Assembly (NCBI RefSeq): GCF_030410135.1
Contig: NZ_JAUGQQ010000003.1
Coordinates: 310,001-374,000 of the forward strand
DNA from: Aequorivita aurantiaca
GTDB lineage: Bacteria > Bacteroidota > Bacteroidia > Flavobacteriales > Flavobacteriaceae
DNA: 64,000 bases
Reading direction: 5' to 3'
A program made the position numbers and the translations under genes. The notes under the pieces were generated by a model that searched no databases, was not told the origin of the DNA, and saw nothing but the letters and a program-made list of their open reading frames with translations. Positions 1-9,692 of the stretch are shown in pieces. Within the stretch, counting starts at the first letter, position 1; every line of letters starts with the position of its first letter.

Positions 1-177
1 AAAAATAAATCCCAGAATTCCATAAGCCAAAATTCTTCCGAAGTGATACAAAAATATTTGACCAAGTTTTTTAAAATTGTTGTTTCTATCCACCGGCAGC
101 AAAAACGCGATTGGGCCGCACATTCCCACACAATGGAAACTTCCCAATAATCCGAATATGAGCGCTGTGTAAAGCAT
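1..177 (-). CDS. TauE/SafE (UreH-like) membrane protein, N-terminal part
   Basis: The minus-strand frame opens with ATG at 177 and runs off the left edge, so only about 59 residues are seen. The visible protein begins with a hydrophobic helix carrying the motif HCVGMCGP, followed by a short loop and a second membrane segment. That motif is typical of the UreH/SafE-type branch of the TauE/SafE family, often found beside cbb3 oxidase genes in Bacteroidetes and linked to copper delivery for oxidase assembly. It is the last visible gene of the cco cluster, 91 bases after the FixH-like gene. The copper role is inferred from motif and position. Confidence 0.8.
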   Translation of the reverse strand, partial: MLYTALIFGLLGSFHCVGMCGPIAFLLPVDRNNNFKKLGQIFLYHFGRILAYGILGFIF

Positions 178-268
178 TTATTATTTCGTAATTAAATCAA
201 CAATTTAAACCTGTCATTAAAATTTTGGTTGTGAGAACCCTTCGCAAGCAATGACAATCAACTTTTTA

Positions 269-715
269 TCAATATACTATTTCCTCTTTATACAAATAAT
301 CCTCGCCGTCGTAATTCCATTGCACAATTGTGTTCCAACGGCCCGGAATCAATCGTGCATCGGGAATCAATAAATTTTGTGCCGACAGTTGAATGGGTTC
401 CTGAAAGTCAAGTTTTTTATTGCTAGGCCTGTAAAACAACACGTTGCCCTTTATCTTGGAATAATCCAAATTACCGGGGAAAGTCAAAACCCAGCCATCA
501 TTCGTTTTTGCTCCGCTAATATTTTCAAGAAGCGAATTGGAATTTGCCGCAGCATCTATTTCCTTTTGATATACCAATTCCCGCTTGTAATATTCTTCAG
601 TCACCAAATCATAATCATACTTTTTATCGGTGCTTATTTTTATAACAAAAAACATTATAAAACCCACAAAAAGTATCATTCCAATCACCAAACCTGTGCC
701 CCAGTTTATTTTCAT
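269..715 (-). CDS. ccoH: FixH/CcoH-family oxidase assembly protein
   Basis: This 148-residue protein has one N-terminal membrane helix (about residues 7-26), then a short stretch with the motif YYKRELVYQKEIDA and a beta-rich C-terminal domain. The YDL..EEYYKRELVYQ pattern after a single helix is characteristic of FixH proteins, which sit in the inner membrane and help CcoI deliver copper during cbb3 oxidase assembly. It lies 57 bases downstream of ccoG in the same direction, as expected in a ccoNOQPGH-type operon. The exact biochemical role of FixH is poorly defined in the family. Confidence 0.88.
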   Translation of the reverse strand: MKINWGTGLVIGMILFVGFIMFFVIKISTDKKYDYDLVTEEYYKRELVYQKEIDAAANSNSLLENISGAKTNDGWVLTFPGNLDYSKIKGNVLFYRPSNKKLDFQEPIQLSAQNLLIPDARLIPGRWNTIVQWNYDGEDYLYKEEIVY

Positions 716-772
716 TTTTATTATATTTTAGTTGTTCGCTCTATAATTTCAATCGAATTTTTTTGGCTCCTT

Positions 773-2203
773 TTACTTATAGCTTCGAGGCCCCAAAAAT
801 GTTACGCTGGTGGTTTCAATTAAATCATCCCCACTGTACACCTCAATCACCGCCCGATTTTTATCGCCGCTTAAAGCCGAATTGTTTATTTCTATAAAAA
901 GTGTTCCCTCTGCCAAATCCTGCGCTGGCACGATAATTTCGCCCTGTTTTACCGTATGAATTGTACCTTTGGGCGCTTTCAATTTAAAATGAATATTTTC
1001 AATGTTGCGCGTGGTTTTATTCAACAATTTATAAGTAAAAACATTGCTGATTATATTGTTCTCCTTGTGTTCATAAAGCTGGCCTGGCAAACGGAGAATA
1101 TTTGCTTCCACATCGCTTCTTAAAAATAAAAGCCCGGTAAGCACCCCAATCAAAATGACCAAAACAGCGGTATATCCCTTCAGTCTGGGTGTAAATTTAA
1201 AGGGAATCTTTTTTTCAATATTTTCCTCACTTGCGTAGCGAATCAAACCTTTTGGAAGATTCACTGCTTCCATTATGCTATCGCAGGCGTCAATGCAGGC
1301 GGTGCAGTTTACGCACTCCAATTGGGTTCCGTTGCGAATGTCAATACCCGTTGGACAAACATGCACGCACTGAAAACAGTCAATGCAATCTCCTTTACCG
1401 GAAGCTTCGCGGTCTTCATTTTTTTTGAATTTGGCGCGGCCTACTTCCTTTTCTCCTCGTTTATGGTCATAGGCCACCACTATGGATTTATTGTCCAGCA
1501 ATACACTTTGCAATCTTCCATAGGGACAAGCAATTATGCAAACCTGCTCGCGAAACCAAGCAAAAATAAAATAGAAAACCCCTGTAAAAATAAATAGGGA
1601 AATGAGCGTGCTAATATGGTCCAACGGACCTTCAAACACATATTGAATAAGCCTGTCGCTACCAATAAAATAGGCCAAAAAGACATTCGCGATCAAAAAT
1701 GAGATTATAAAAAATATGCTCCATTTTAGCGCTCGCTTTTTTACTTTTTCGGCATTCCATTCCTGTTTGTCCAAGCGCATTTGGGCACCACGGTCACCAT
1801 CAATCCAATATTCAATTCTTCGGAAAACCATTTCCATAAAAATAGTCTGCGGACAAATCCATCCACAGAAAATTCGACCAAAAGCAGCCGTAAAGAAAAT
1901 GATGAACAGCACTCCAATAATCATCATTATCACAAACAAATAAAAATCCTGCGGCCAAAACGGAAAGCCAAAAATGTTGAAACGCCGCTCCAGCACATTG
2001 AACAATAAAAATTGGTTGCCATTAATTTTTACAAATGGCGCAGCAAACAGGAAGGCGAGCAGAATATAGCTTACATATTTTCTATATTGATACAGTTTGC
2101 CTGAAGGCTTTTTAGGATATACCCAAGCTCTTTTTCCTTCTTCGGTCATCGTTCCGAGGGAGTCGCGGAATCTTTCGTTTTCTGGAGTATCCAAATTTGA
2201 CAT
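773..2203 (-). CDS. ccoG: CcoG, cbb3 oxidase accessory ferredoxin-like protein
   Basis: This 476-residue membrane protein has a cytoplasmic N-terminus, several hydrophobic helices (about residues 40-230), a polyferredoxin segment and a C-terminal Ig-like periplasmic domain (about 375-476). The iron-sulfur segment shows two cysteine clusters, CIDCFQCVHVCP and CVNCTACIDAC, and membrane motifs GRIFCGWICPQ and CIIACPYGRLQ. CcoG (RdxA/FixG) is reported to reduce copper(II) so that copper can be inserted into the cbb3 oxidase. Length and domain order are normal. It follows ccoP by 76 bases on the same strand. Confidence 0.95.
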   Translation of the reverse strand: MSNLDTPENERFRDSLGTMTEEGKRAWVYPKKPSGKLYQYRKYVSYILLAFLFAAPFVKINGNQFLLFNVLERRFNIFGFPFWPQDFYLFVIMMIIGVLFIIFFTAAFGRIFCGWICPQTIFMEMVFRRIEYWIDGDRGAQMRLDKQEWNAEKVKKRALKWSIFFIISFLIANVFLAYFIGSDRLIQYVFEGPLDHISTLISLFIFTGVFYFIFAWFREQVCIIACPYGRLQSVLLDNKSIVVAYDHKRGEKEVGRAKFKKNEDREASGKGDCIDCFQCVHVCPTGIDIRNGTQLECVNCTACIDACDSIMEAVNLPKGLIRYASEENIEKKIPFKFTPRLKGYTAVLVILIGVLTGLLFLRSDVEANILRLPGQLYEHKENNIISNVFTYKLLNKTTRNIENIHFKLKAPKGTIHTVKQGEIIVPAQDLAEGTLFIEINNSALSGDKNRAVIEVYSGDDLIETTSVTFLGPRSYK

Positions 2204-2279
2204 TATTTTTGTGACGTTTTATTTTTCATTTTCTAAGAATAGAATTTCGAAAAATCCGCAATCGTTTGTTTAAAAAAAA

Positions 2280-3260
2280 TTAATTTCCACTAACGATACT
2301 TTCTATTTTAGCATCGTTGGACATTTCGATTTTAATACTTGTGGAATCTATAATCTTCACATCCACATTATCAACCGGCGCATTTTCATCCATCCAGATG
2401 TCCCCTTCCGGTTCTTTTGGATCTACCGGATTTGTGCCGTGTAGGGTCAGAACATAACTTGCCACCTGCGCCATTTCGTTCGGTTTCAAATCTGTTTTCC
2501 ACGCCACCATGCCTTTTCCCGCACGGCCACCTTCGCTAATGGTGTTGAAAATATTTTTGATTCCGCCGCCCAAAATCCAATAATCATCCGTCAAGTTTGG
2601 ACCAATTCCCCCGCCGCCACTGGCTTTATGACATGCAACACAGTTTGCGACAAACACCGCTTCACCCGCAGCAAGATCCGATGGTTCGGTTAAAAGCTCC
2701 ACGGTATTTACATCAATCAAATCCTTATTGTTCTTTTTGAATTCCTCAATATCTTGCTTTGCCTGCGCTAATTCCATTTCATATTCATCCAACTGTGAGG
2801 GGCCATCGAACACTTCATAATATACAAAATAAACCACGGCGAAAACGATGGAAATATAGAAAAGCCACGTCCACCACGGTGGAAGATTGTTGTCCAGCTC
2901 CCGAATGCCGTCATAGTTATGGTCCAAAACAATTTCCTGCTCGTTTGCAATGGGTTTGGCCCCGAGCATTGCCTTATATTTTCTTTTGAACCAGGCAAAA
3001 CGGTTTTGATCTCGCAGAGTTTCTGTAGCAATGTAGTTTGCCTTTGCCTCCGCGCTAAGTCCGGCAAACAGTATGCGGTGAAGCGCGGCGGCAATAATTT
3101 CTAGTGCAATGGCGAAGAAAAGCACCATCGCCAAAATTGCCCAAATTATGGGATATTGCACTATCGCCCAACTTTCTCCGGACTCTACTATTATTTCCAG
3201 TAAAATAAAGGCAAGAATCATAAACCCGGTGACCCGTAAATAGGAGGCTGTGGTTTTCAT
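2280..3260 (-). CDS. ccoP: CcoP, cbb3 oxidase c-type cytochrome subunit
   Basis: The 326-residue product has two N-terminal membrane helices, a third near residues 130-150, and one cytochrome c domain with a single haem motif CVACH at residues 207-211. A downstream Met in the GKGMVAWK segment is a likely axial ligand. CcoP of proteobacteria usually carries two haem motifs; the single motif and the extra N-terminal helices fit the Bacteroidetes form. It passes electrons to the CcoN/O core. Its start overlaps the ccoQ stop by four bases (3257-3260), which indicates translational coupling. Confidence 0.94.
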   Translation of the reverse strand: MKTTASYLRVTGFMILAFILLEIIVESGESWAIVQYPIIWAILAMVLFFAIALEIIAAALHRILFAGLSAEAKANYIATETLRDQNRFAWFKRKYKAMLGAKPIANEQEIVLDHNYDGIRELDNNLPPWWTWLFYISIVFAVVYFVYYEVFDGPSQLDEYEMELAQAKQDIEEFKKNNKDLIDVNTVELLTEPSDLAAGEAVFVANCVACHKASGGGGIGPNLTDDYWILGGGIKNIFNTISEGGRAGKGMVAWKTDLKPNEMAQVASYVLTLHGTNPVDPKEPEGDIWMDENAPVDNVDVKIIDSTSIKIEMSNDAKIESIVSGN

Positions 3261-3454
3261 AACTGTTCGTCGTTTTGGTTGTTAGTATCGTTTTCCAGTG
3301 GAATATTGCTCACCTCGGCAATGTGATCTTTTTTGGCGGTGATTACCCAATAAAATAGCACCACAAAAAAGATGAAGAATATCAAAAGTGAGATTAATGG
3401 ATAAATTTGAACGTTATCTATATTCTCGAGGTTTCCTTTTACAAATTTCAACAT
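3257..3454 (-). CDS. ccoQ: CcoQ-like small membrane subunit
   Basis: This is a 65-residue protein with one central membrane helix (about residues 20-41) and a polar C-terminus rich in Asn and Asp. It sits between ccoN/O and ccoP, two bases after the ccoN/O stop and overlapping ccoP by four bases. Size, topology and position match CcoQ (FixQ), a small subunit that stabilises the cbb3 complex under oxygen. The sequence itself is too short for a firm family call, so the assignment rests mainly on position. Confidence 0.8.
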   Translation of the reverse strand: MLKFVKGNLENIDNVQIYPLISLLIFFIFFVVLFYWVITAKKDHIAEVSNIPLENDTNNQNDEQL

Positions 3455-3456
3455 AA

Positions 3457-5658
3457 CTATTCGTTTTTGGCCGAAGCATCTTCAGTGTTTTCAACTTTTA
3501 TATCTGTTCCCAAACGTTGCAAATAGGCGATAACTGCCACAATTTCGCGGTTTTTCATTTCTATGAATTCTTCGCCGTTTTCCGCTGCATATTTTTTATC
3601 TGCTTCATAAGTTTTTGCGAAGTCGGGATCGCTGTACAAGTTCTGCTCAATTTTAGTACCTTGTTCATCCATCCATTTTTGAGCATTGGCAATTTCTTGC
3701 TCGGTATAAGGCACACTCAGCTTCACCATAGCTTTCATTTTAGATTCAGTGTCGGATTTATCCAATTCTGAAGTAATCAACCAAGGATAGCGGGGCATAA
3801 TGGAACCGGAGGAAGTACTTTCTGGATCGTACATATGGTTTAGGTGCCAGTTATCAGAATATTTACCGCCCACACGGTGAAGGTCAGGGCCGGTGCGCTT
3901 ACTGCCCCAGAGGAAGGGATAATCATAAACGAATTCGCCCGATTTTGAATATTCCCCATAGCGCTCCACTTCACTTCTGAAGGGGCGAATCATTTGGGAA
4001 TGGCAACCAACGCAGCCTTCGCGGATGTAGATGTCTCTACCTTCCAATTCCAGCGGGGTGTAAGGTTTAACACTCGAAATTTTTGGCACATATTCATCAA
4101 CCATTAACGAAGGGATAATTTGTACCATTCCCCCAATTAAAATGGCGATGGTTGCATATATTGTCAATTTCACAGGTCGTCTTTCCAACCAAGTGTGCCA
4201 GCCCTCGCCTGCCGTCTGCTTTTTTGTAACGGGCGTTAACGGGGCCGCTTCGGCAAGTTCATCGGTAACCTTGCTTCCACTTCGGGCGGTCATTATTACG
4301 TTATAAAGCAGAATAAAGGAACCCGCAATATAGAGGCTTCCACCAATAGCCCGCATGGCATACATTGGGATAATTTGGGTAACAGTTTCCAAAAAGTTAC
4401 CGTAAGTGAGTGTTCCGTCCGGATTGAACTGATTCCACATGGAAGCTTGCATAAAGCCGGCCACATACATTGGCAAAGCATACATTATAATACCCACGGT
4501 GCCAATCCAGAAATGGGCATTTGCCAATTTTATGGAATATAATTTTGTTTTGAACAGGCGCGGAACCAACCAATAAACCATCCCAAAAGTTAGGAAACCG
4601 TTCCAAGCAAGTGCGCCAACGTGCACGTGGGCAATAATCCAATCACTAAAGTGTGCAATTGCGTTTACGTTTTTAAGCGAAAGCATTGGGCCTTCAAAGG
4701 TTGCCATTCCATAGCCGGTGATTGCGACCACCATAAATTTTAAAACTGGATCCACCCGTACCTTGTCCCAAGCGCCACGCAAGGTTAAAAGACCGTTGAT
4801 CATTCCACCCCAAGACGGCGCCAGGAGCATTACCGAAAATGCAACACCCAAATTTTGTGCCCATTCCGGAAGGGCAGTATATAACAGGTGGTGCGGTCCG
4901 GCCCAGATATAAATAAAAATCAACGACCAAAAGTGGATAATGGAAAGACGGTAGGAATACACGGGCCTGTTGGCCGCTTTCGGTACAAAATAATACATCA
5001 AACCGAGAAACGGAGTGGTTAGGAAAAATGCCACCGCATTGTGCCCATACCACCATTGCACGAGGGCATCCTGCACCCCGGAATACATGGAATAACTTTT
5101 TAGGGCAGTTACAGGAATGGCCATACTGTTCACAATGTGCAATACTGCCACGGTTACCCAAGTGCCCAAATAAAACCACAGGGCCACATAAAGGTGACGC
5201 TGGCGCCTTTTTATCATTGTCATTATCAGGTTTATTCCGAAGGCTACCCAAATTATGGCAATAGCAATATCAAAAGGCCATTCAAGTTCTGCATATTCTT
5301 TGGAACTTGTATATCCCAAAGGAAGCGTTATTGCCGCGCCAACAATAATTGCCTGCCACCCCCAGAAATTTAAATTGCTGAGAAAGTCGCTCCACATGCG
5401 CGCTTTTAGCAGTCGCTGGGATGAATAATAAACTCCAGCAAAAATTGCGTTCCCCACAAAAGCGAAAATAACCGCATTGGTGTGCAAGGGTCGCAAACGA
5501 CCGAAACTTAACCACGAAATGCCTTCGGTTAAATTAGGGAACAAAAACAAAAATGCCAGCAGTAAGCCTACACTCATACCGATGAGGCCCCAGAAAATGG
5601 TCGCATTTATAAACTTTTTGACGATCTTGTTGTCGTAATAAAATTGTTCTGTTTGCAT
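3457..5658 (-). CDS. ccoN: Fused CcoN/CcoO, cbb3 cytochrome oxidase subunits I and II
   Basis: A single 733-residue protein joins the two core oxidase subunits. The first part (about 1-480) is the twelve-helix haem-copper oxidase subunit I, with metal-binding His motifs such as WWYGHNAV, GPHHLLYT and HVHVGALAWNG. The second part starts with a new membrane anchor near residue 500 and carries one c-type haem motif, CVGCH at 549-553, as in CcoO. It is the catalytic, proton-pumping oxygen-reducing core used at low oxygen. The N/O fusion is normal in Bacteroidetes. It begins 13 bases after ccoS and ends two bases before ccoQ. Confidence 0.97.
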   Translation of the reverse strand: MQTEQFYYDNKIVKKFINATIFWGLIGMSVGLLLAFLFLFPNLTEGISWLSFGRLRPLHTNAVIFAFVGNAIFAGVYYSSQRLLKARMWSDFLSNLNFWGWQAIIVGAAITLPLGYTSSKEYAELEWPFDIAIAIIWVAFGINLIMTMIKRRQRHLYVALWFYLGTWVTVAVLHIVNSMAIPVTALKSYSMYSGVQDALVQWWYGHNAVAFFLTTPFLGLMYYFVPKAANRPVYSYRLSIIHFWSLIFIYIWAGPHHLLYTALPEWAQNLGVAFSVMLLAPSWGGMINGLLTLRGAWDKVRVDPVLKFMVVAITGYGMATFEGPMLSLKNVNAIAHFSDWIIAHVHVGALAWNGFLTFGMVYWLVPRLFKTKLYSIKLANAHFWIGTVGIIMYALPMYVAGFMQASMWNQFNPDGTLTYGNFLETVTQIIPMYAMRAIGGSLYIAGSFILLYNVIMTARSGSKVTDELAEAAPLTPVTKKQTAGEGWHTWLERRPVKLTIYATIAILIGGMVQIIPSLMVDEYVPKISSVKPYTPLELEGRDIYIREGCVGCHSQMIRPFRSEVERYGEYSKSGEFVYDYPFLWGSKRTGPDLHRVGGKYSDNWHLNHMYDPESTSSGSIMPRYPWLITSELDKSDTESKMKAMVKLSVPYTEQEIANAQKWMDEQGTKIEQNLYSDPDFAKTYEADKKYAAENGEEFIEMKNREIVAVIAYLQRLGTDIKVENTEDASAKNE

Positions 5659-5671
5659 AGGGTAAATAGAA

Positions 5672-5878
5672 TTATTTGTGGGGATTGGTTATTTCTTCTT
5701 TTGAAGTTTTTCTTTGGTTTTTATCCTTTTCCTTTACTAGTTCATCTTCAAATAGCATGCGTACGGAAGGTGTGTAGGTATCGTCATATTGGCCTTTTTT
5801 TACTGAAAAAATAAACAGTACAAAAAAGATGAGTGCCACGAAAACACTGATAGCCAAAAGCATGTAAATGATGTTCAT
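5672..5878 (-). CDS. ccoS: CcoS, cbb3 oxidase maturation protein
   Basis: This 68-residue protein has one N-terminal membrane helix and the conserved downstream segment KKGQYDDTYTPSVRMLF, where QYDD followed by a short acidic stretch is the CcoS hallmark. CcoS is needed to place haem and copper cofactors in the CcoN subunit. It is the first gene of the ccoS-NO-Q-P-G-H run. A TGAC-N4-GTCA palindrome is centred about 54 bases upstream of its start, suggesting an Fnr-type control point for the operon. Confidence 0.9.
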   Translation of the reverse strand: MNIIYMLLAISVFVALIFFVLFIFSVKKGQYDDTYTPSVRMLFEDELVKEKDKNQRKTSKEEITNPHK

Positions 5879-5926
5879 TTTCTATTAATATTTTTCAAAA
5901 TTATTGTTGTGCGTAACCATAAAATA

Positions 5927-5938
5927 TGACATTCGTCA
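5927..5938. promoter_or_regulatory. Fnr-type palindrome TGACattcGTCA upstream of ccoS-NOQPGH
   Basis: A perfect TGAC-N4-GTCA dyad, preceded by TA, lies about 54 bases before the ccoS start codon and overlaps the stop codon of the upstream ATPase gene. It is one of nine similar sites in the first 22 kb. Binding by the Crp/Fnr-type regulator encoded at 17034-18083 is inferred. Confidence 0.65.
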
Positions 5939-8347
5939 CCTTTGCTTATTTATATCCATTCTTAGTTTTTTGCCTATATACTGTGTGGCAATAGTGGTAA
6001 AAACAACTATACTGATAGAGCTTAACGGCATCAAAATGGCAGCAACCACAGGTTTTAAATGCCCCGTTACCGCAAACGAAAGCCCGATTAAATTATAAAA
6101 CAACGATAGCAAAAAAGCCCATTTGATAATCCGTACTCCGCTTTTGGAAAAATTAAGATAATCCCCAATTTTTTTGAATTGGGCTGCATCCAGAATTCCA
6201 TCACAGGCCGGGGAAAAAACATTCGTATTTTCTGAAACCACAAAACCCACGTCGCTTTGTTTTAGTGCGCCGGCATCATTCAGCCCATCGCCTATCATTA
6301 AAACCTTTTTGCCTTTTTGTTGAAGGGTTTTAATAAAGTTGAGCTTATCGTCCGGTTTTTGGTTGAAGTAGAGTTTTGTTCCCTTGGGCAGTAGTGTTTC
6401 CAATCGTTCGCGCTCGCCTTCATTGTCGCCGGAAAGCACAATTACTTCTTTGTCGCTACCCAGTTGTTCAAAGATTTCGGCGACGCCATTTCTGTATTCG
6501 CTGTTAAAGATGTAGCATCCCTTATAAATTTTATTGGTGCTTATGTGTACGGTTGTTCTATTTTTCAATTCGAAAGTAGCTTCACTGTTAGCACCAACAA
6601 AATCGAACGAGCCTACCTTTATTGAATTTTGATTGAAGGTGGCGGACATACCCTTACCCACTTCTTCTTCAAAATCATCCAATGTTTGAATATCATTCTT
6701 TTCCAACATGGAATAAAGGGATCGGCTGAGTGGGTGGCCCGATGCCCTCAGGGTGCTGGTGAGCAGTTTGTTCTCTTCCGCCGAAAGCGCAATGCCTTCA
6801 TAGGTAATCATGTTTTTCTGGTTGGTTGTGAGCGTTCCGGTTTTATCAAAAACTACGGTGTCCAACTTCGCCATTTGCTCGATAACCGAGGCTTCCTTTA
6901 AATACAGTTTTTCCCTTCCGAAAATTCGCAACACATTGCCCAAAGTGAAGGGTGCGGCCAGCGCAATGGCACACGGACATGCAACAATCAAAACGGAAGT
7001 GAACACATTAAACGCTATTGAAGGATCAACAACCAGCCAAAAAATAGTGGCAACAAAAGCAATGGAAAGCAATACTATTGTAAAACGTTTGCTGATTGCA
7101 TCGGTAATATTTTCAAAGGCACCGGTCTTGTCCTTGCTAAAAACGTCATTGCTCCAAAGTTGGGTTAGGTAACTTTGCGCCACGGGTTTCAGCACTTCAA
7201 CTTCCAAAATACCGGCCTGTTGCTTTCCGCCCGCAAAAAGTTTATCGCCGCTTATTTTTGAAATTGGCTCCGCTTCGCCGGTAACAAAACTGTAATCTAT
7301 CAGTGCATTGCCCTTAATTAAAATGGCATCAACCGAAAGGATTTCATTATTGCGGATAAGCAGCCGATCGCCTTTTTTTACGTTGTAAACCTCGGCTTGT
7401 TCCTCGATTGTTTTTCCTTCGGCATTTTTGAAAAGTCGCGTAACGGCAATGGGAAAATAAGATTTATAATCCCGCTCAAAGGAAAGATAGCTGTAGGTTT
7501 TCTGCTGAAAAAATTTCCCGAGAAGCAAAAAGAAAACCAGCCCGCTCAAACTATCAAAGAAGCCCGTGCCCAAGTCCATCATAATATCAATAGTGCTTCG
7601 GATGAAAAGAACCGCAATTCCTAGGGCTATGGGAACATCTATGTTCAAAATTTTAGAGCGAAGCCCTTTGTAGGCCGAAGTGAAATAGCCACTGCCCGAG
7701 TAAAAAACCACCGGTAGCGAAAATGCAAACATCAGCCAGCGGAAAAAGGGTTTAAATTGGTCCAGCCAAAATTCGGAATGTTCGAAATATTCCGGAAACG
7801 AAAGGAACATAATATTGCCAAAAGCAAAACCCGCAATTCCGAGTTTATAGATTAGGCTTCGGTTGATGCTTTTTTCCTTTCTTTCGGAATCTTCCAGTGA
7901 AATGTATGGTTCATATCCTATTCGGCTTAAAAGAAGTACTAAGTTTTTCAGCGAATTTTCTTCGGAAGAAAAAGTTATTCGCACAGATTTTTCGGGAAAA
8001 TTAACTTGTGAAGATTTTACGGAAGGATTGAGCTTGTTCAAATTTTCAAGAATCCAAATGCAGCTGCTGCAGTGGATTGCAGGAATGGTAAAGGAAACAA
8101 TCCCGATATTGCCGTCATTGAATTCCAAAAGTTTATCAACAATTGCTGCATTATCAAGAAAATCATATTTTCCGGCAATTTCCTTTGGCGAAATTCCCGG
8201 GGTTTTTTCAAGATCGTAATAATAACTTAAATCGTTATCGTGCAGAATATCAAAAACTGTTTTGCAGCCATGACAACAAAAGGATTTTTCGGCATGTTGA
8301 ATTTCAACGTCCAAACACGCATCGCCACAATGGAAACAGTTAACCAT
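5936..8347 (-). CDS. ccoI: CcoI/FixI copper-translocating P1B-type ATPase
   Basis: The 803-residue protein begins with a cysteine-rich metal-binding segment (CFHCGD, CCHGC), then an HMA-type domain with the motif CSSCIW near residue 94. About eight membrane helices follow, including the transport motif CPCAIALA. The cytoplasmic part has the phosphorylation motif DKTGTLTT and the hinge motif GDGLNDAGAL. The CPC motif and the N-terminal zinc-ribbon-like segment are typical of CcoI/FixI, which moves copper across the membrane for the cbb3 oxidase. It is immediately upstream of ccoS (57 bases) on the same strand and has its own Fnr-type site. Confidence 0.94.
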   Translation of the reverse strand: MVNCFHCGDACLDVEIQHAEKSFCCHGCKTVFDILHDNDLSYYYDLEKTPGISPKEIAGKYDFLDNAAIVDKLLEFNDGNIGIVSFTIPAIHCSSCIWILENLNKLNPSVKSSQVNFPEKSVRITFSSEENSLKNLVLLLSRIGYEPYISLEDSERKEKSINRSLIYKLGIAGFAFGNIMFLSFPEYFEHSEFWLDQFKPFFRWLMFAFSLPVVFYSGSGYFTSAYKGLRSKILNIDVPIALGIAVLFIRSTIDIMMDLGTGFFDSLSGLVFFLLLGKFFQQKTYSYLSFERDYKSYFPIAVTRLFKNAEGKTIEEQAEVYNVKKGDRLLIRNNEILSVDAILIKGNALIDYSFVTGEAEPISKISGDKLFAGGKQQAGILEVEVLKPVAQSYLTQLWSNDVFSKDKTGAFENITDAISKRFTIVLLSIAFVATIFWLVVDPSIAFNVFTSVLIVACPCAIALAAPFTLGNVLRIFGREKLYLKEASVIEQMAKLDTVVFDKTGTLTTNQKNMITYEGIALSAEENKLLTSTLRASGHPLSRSLYSMLEKNDIQTLDDFEEEVGKGMSATFNQNSIKVGSFDFVGANSEATFELKNRTTVHISTNKIYKGCYIFNSEYRNGVAEIFEQLGSDKEVIVLSGDNEGERERLETLLPKGTKLYFNQKPDDKLNFIKTLQQKGKKVLMIGDGLNDAGALKQSDVGFVVSENTNVFSPACDGILDAAQFKKIGDYLNFSKSGVRIIKWAFLLSLFYNLIGLSFAVTGHLKPVVAAILMPLSSISIVVFTTIATQYIGKKLRMDINKQR

Positions 8348-8409
8348 TAATCTTAAAATTTGCTAGTTATTTCGGCTGCAAAGGTTGCAAGAGATTCGGT
8401 TTTGCGAAA

Positions 8410-8421
8410 TGACATTTGTCA
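8410..8421. promoter_or_regulatory. Fnr-type palindrome TGACatttGTCA upstream of ccoI
   Basis: A TGAC-N4-GTCA dyad is centred about 68 bases upstream of the ccoI start codon, in the 115-base gap between ccoI and the next gene. It belongs to the same set as the sites before ccoS, ric and the universal stress genes. Confidence 0.62.
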
Positions 8422-8462
8422 GTTTAAAACCCTTTAACGATATAACTTCTCAATAAAAAAAT

Positions 8463-9680
8463 TTAAGTCCTCGGAGAAAAATACAAATTTTTAATGTTTT
8501 TAAAAAACAAAAATGCCACTGCCACCGGAAAAACGGAACTTAAAATAGCAAGCAGCAAATAATATTGCGGAAATAGGGTAAACCCCATCCATAGGGCGAA
8601 AGCCTTATAAAATATGAGCACTTCCGTGCTCACAAAGGCAAAAAGAAAGAGCAATAAAAAGGTTTTGGACAGATTTATTAATTTGAAGTACTGCAGGAAT
8701 GCGAGCATGGATGGGATTACGATTCCCAAGAAAACCAAATGTAGATAGCCAATCACAAAATCCTTTAACTGAAATGCCAGATTAGCGAAATATGGTAAAG
8801 CAGAAACAAGCTGCAGGACAAGTTTTGCAACCATTAAAACCGCGGCAATTTTTAAAAGCCGAAAATTCATTTTGCTCCATCCCGCTTTTAAAATTGGCAA
8901 TTGTGGCCCTAATAACAAATAAAGCTCATAAAACGCCAAAACTTGCGCTACCGCACCAAACAGACCTAGCACATTTAATGCAACGGGCGGCAAAAACCAG
9001 AGAAATGATAGAAAAACGGTAAACAATATCCCGAAATTCAAAAGCAGAAAAAATGATTTCAGCTTTTGGGGATTGAAATAAATTCCTTTGGACTCCAATA
9101 TGTAGAACAATATGCCCAAAAGTGCAATTATAAACCAACCATTATATTGAAAATGGAGGTAGAAATAAATGGAGGATTTGTACCAAATAGATTCGGGACC
9201 CAATGTTGCCATTACACCACCAATTGCCCAAGGACCAATGCTGGAAAGCACCAGATACCAAAGGGAGGTTCTTATCAATTTATAGGAAAATCTCTTTCTA
9301 AAATGTTGCGGCACATATTTCATCGCGTAAAATGTAAACCAATAGGATGCAAACAGAAACAAGGTTGAAAATATGATTGAAAACAGTGCGTAACCCTGAA
9401 TGGGAAAGGTTATCAACATTCCGGCTATACATAGATTCGTAAACACAAAAATAATTTTGTACACCTTCGTCTTTTGTGCTTCGACAAGAAAAATTTTATA
9501 AATTAAAGTTGTAAGCCCCAAATAAATCCAGCCAAGCAGCGCAGTATGCGAGTGTGCGTGCAGAATGTATTTATAATTAAGCGAAATGGGCGTTACGAAA
9601 AACAAGCGCAGCAAAACCCCCATCAATGCTACCATCAAAAAGTAGAAAAGTGCAATGGCTATGTGTTTTCTTAAATCCAT
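8463..9680 (-). CDS. Polytopic membrane protein, haem-copper oxidase subunit I/NnrS-like
   Basis: The 405-residue protein is almost entirely hydrophobic, with about twelve predicted helices. Near its N-terminus it has the motif HAHSHTALLGWIYLG, and further on LHFQYNGWF. Histidine motifs of this type bind low-spin haem in the haem-copper oxidase superfamily and occur in NnrS, a haem- and copper-containing protein linked to nitric oxide stress. The catalytic copper-site histidines of true oxidases are not apparent. It lies downstream of ric, separated by a strong terminator, and upstream of ccoI. The nitric-oxide role is inferred from location; the family call is tentative. Confidence 0.6.
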   Translation of the reverse strand: MDLRKHIAIALFYFLMVALMGVLLRLFFVTPISLNYKYILHAHSHTALLGWIYLGLTTLIYKIFLVEAQKTKVYKIIFVFTNLCIAGMLITFPIQGYALFSIIFSTLFLFASYWFTFYAMKYVPQHFRKRFSYKLIRTSLWYLVLSSIGPWAIGGVMATLGPESIWYKSSIYFYLHFQYNGWFIIALLGILFYILESKGIYFNPQKLKSFFLLLNFGILFTVFLSFLWFLPPVALNVLGLFGAVAQVLAFYELYLLLGPQLPILKAGWSKMNFRLLKIAAVLMVAKLVLQLVSALPYFANLAFQLKDFVIGYLHLVFLGIVIPSMLAFLQYFKLINLSKTFLLLFLFAFVSTEVLIFYKAFALWMGFTLFPQYYLLLAILSSVFPVAVAFLFFKNIKNLYFSPRT

Positions 9681-9692
9681 CCGATTTCAAAA

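Noticed and set aside
4694-5251. Minus-strand frame of 185 codons inside ccoN
   Set aside because: It is an alternate frame of the well-conserved ccoN/O gene, with low-complexity, cysteine-rich translation typical of shadow frames.
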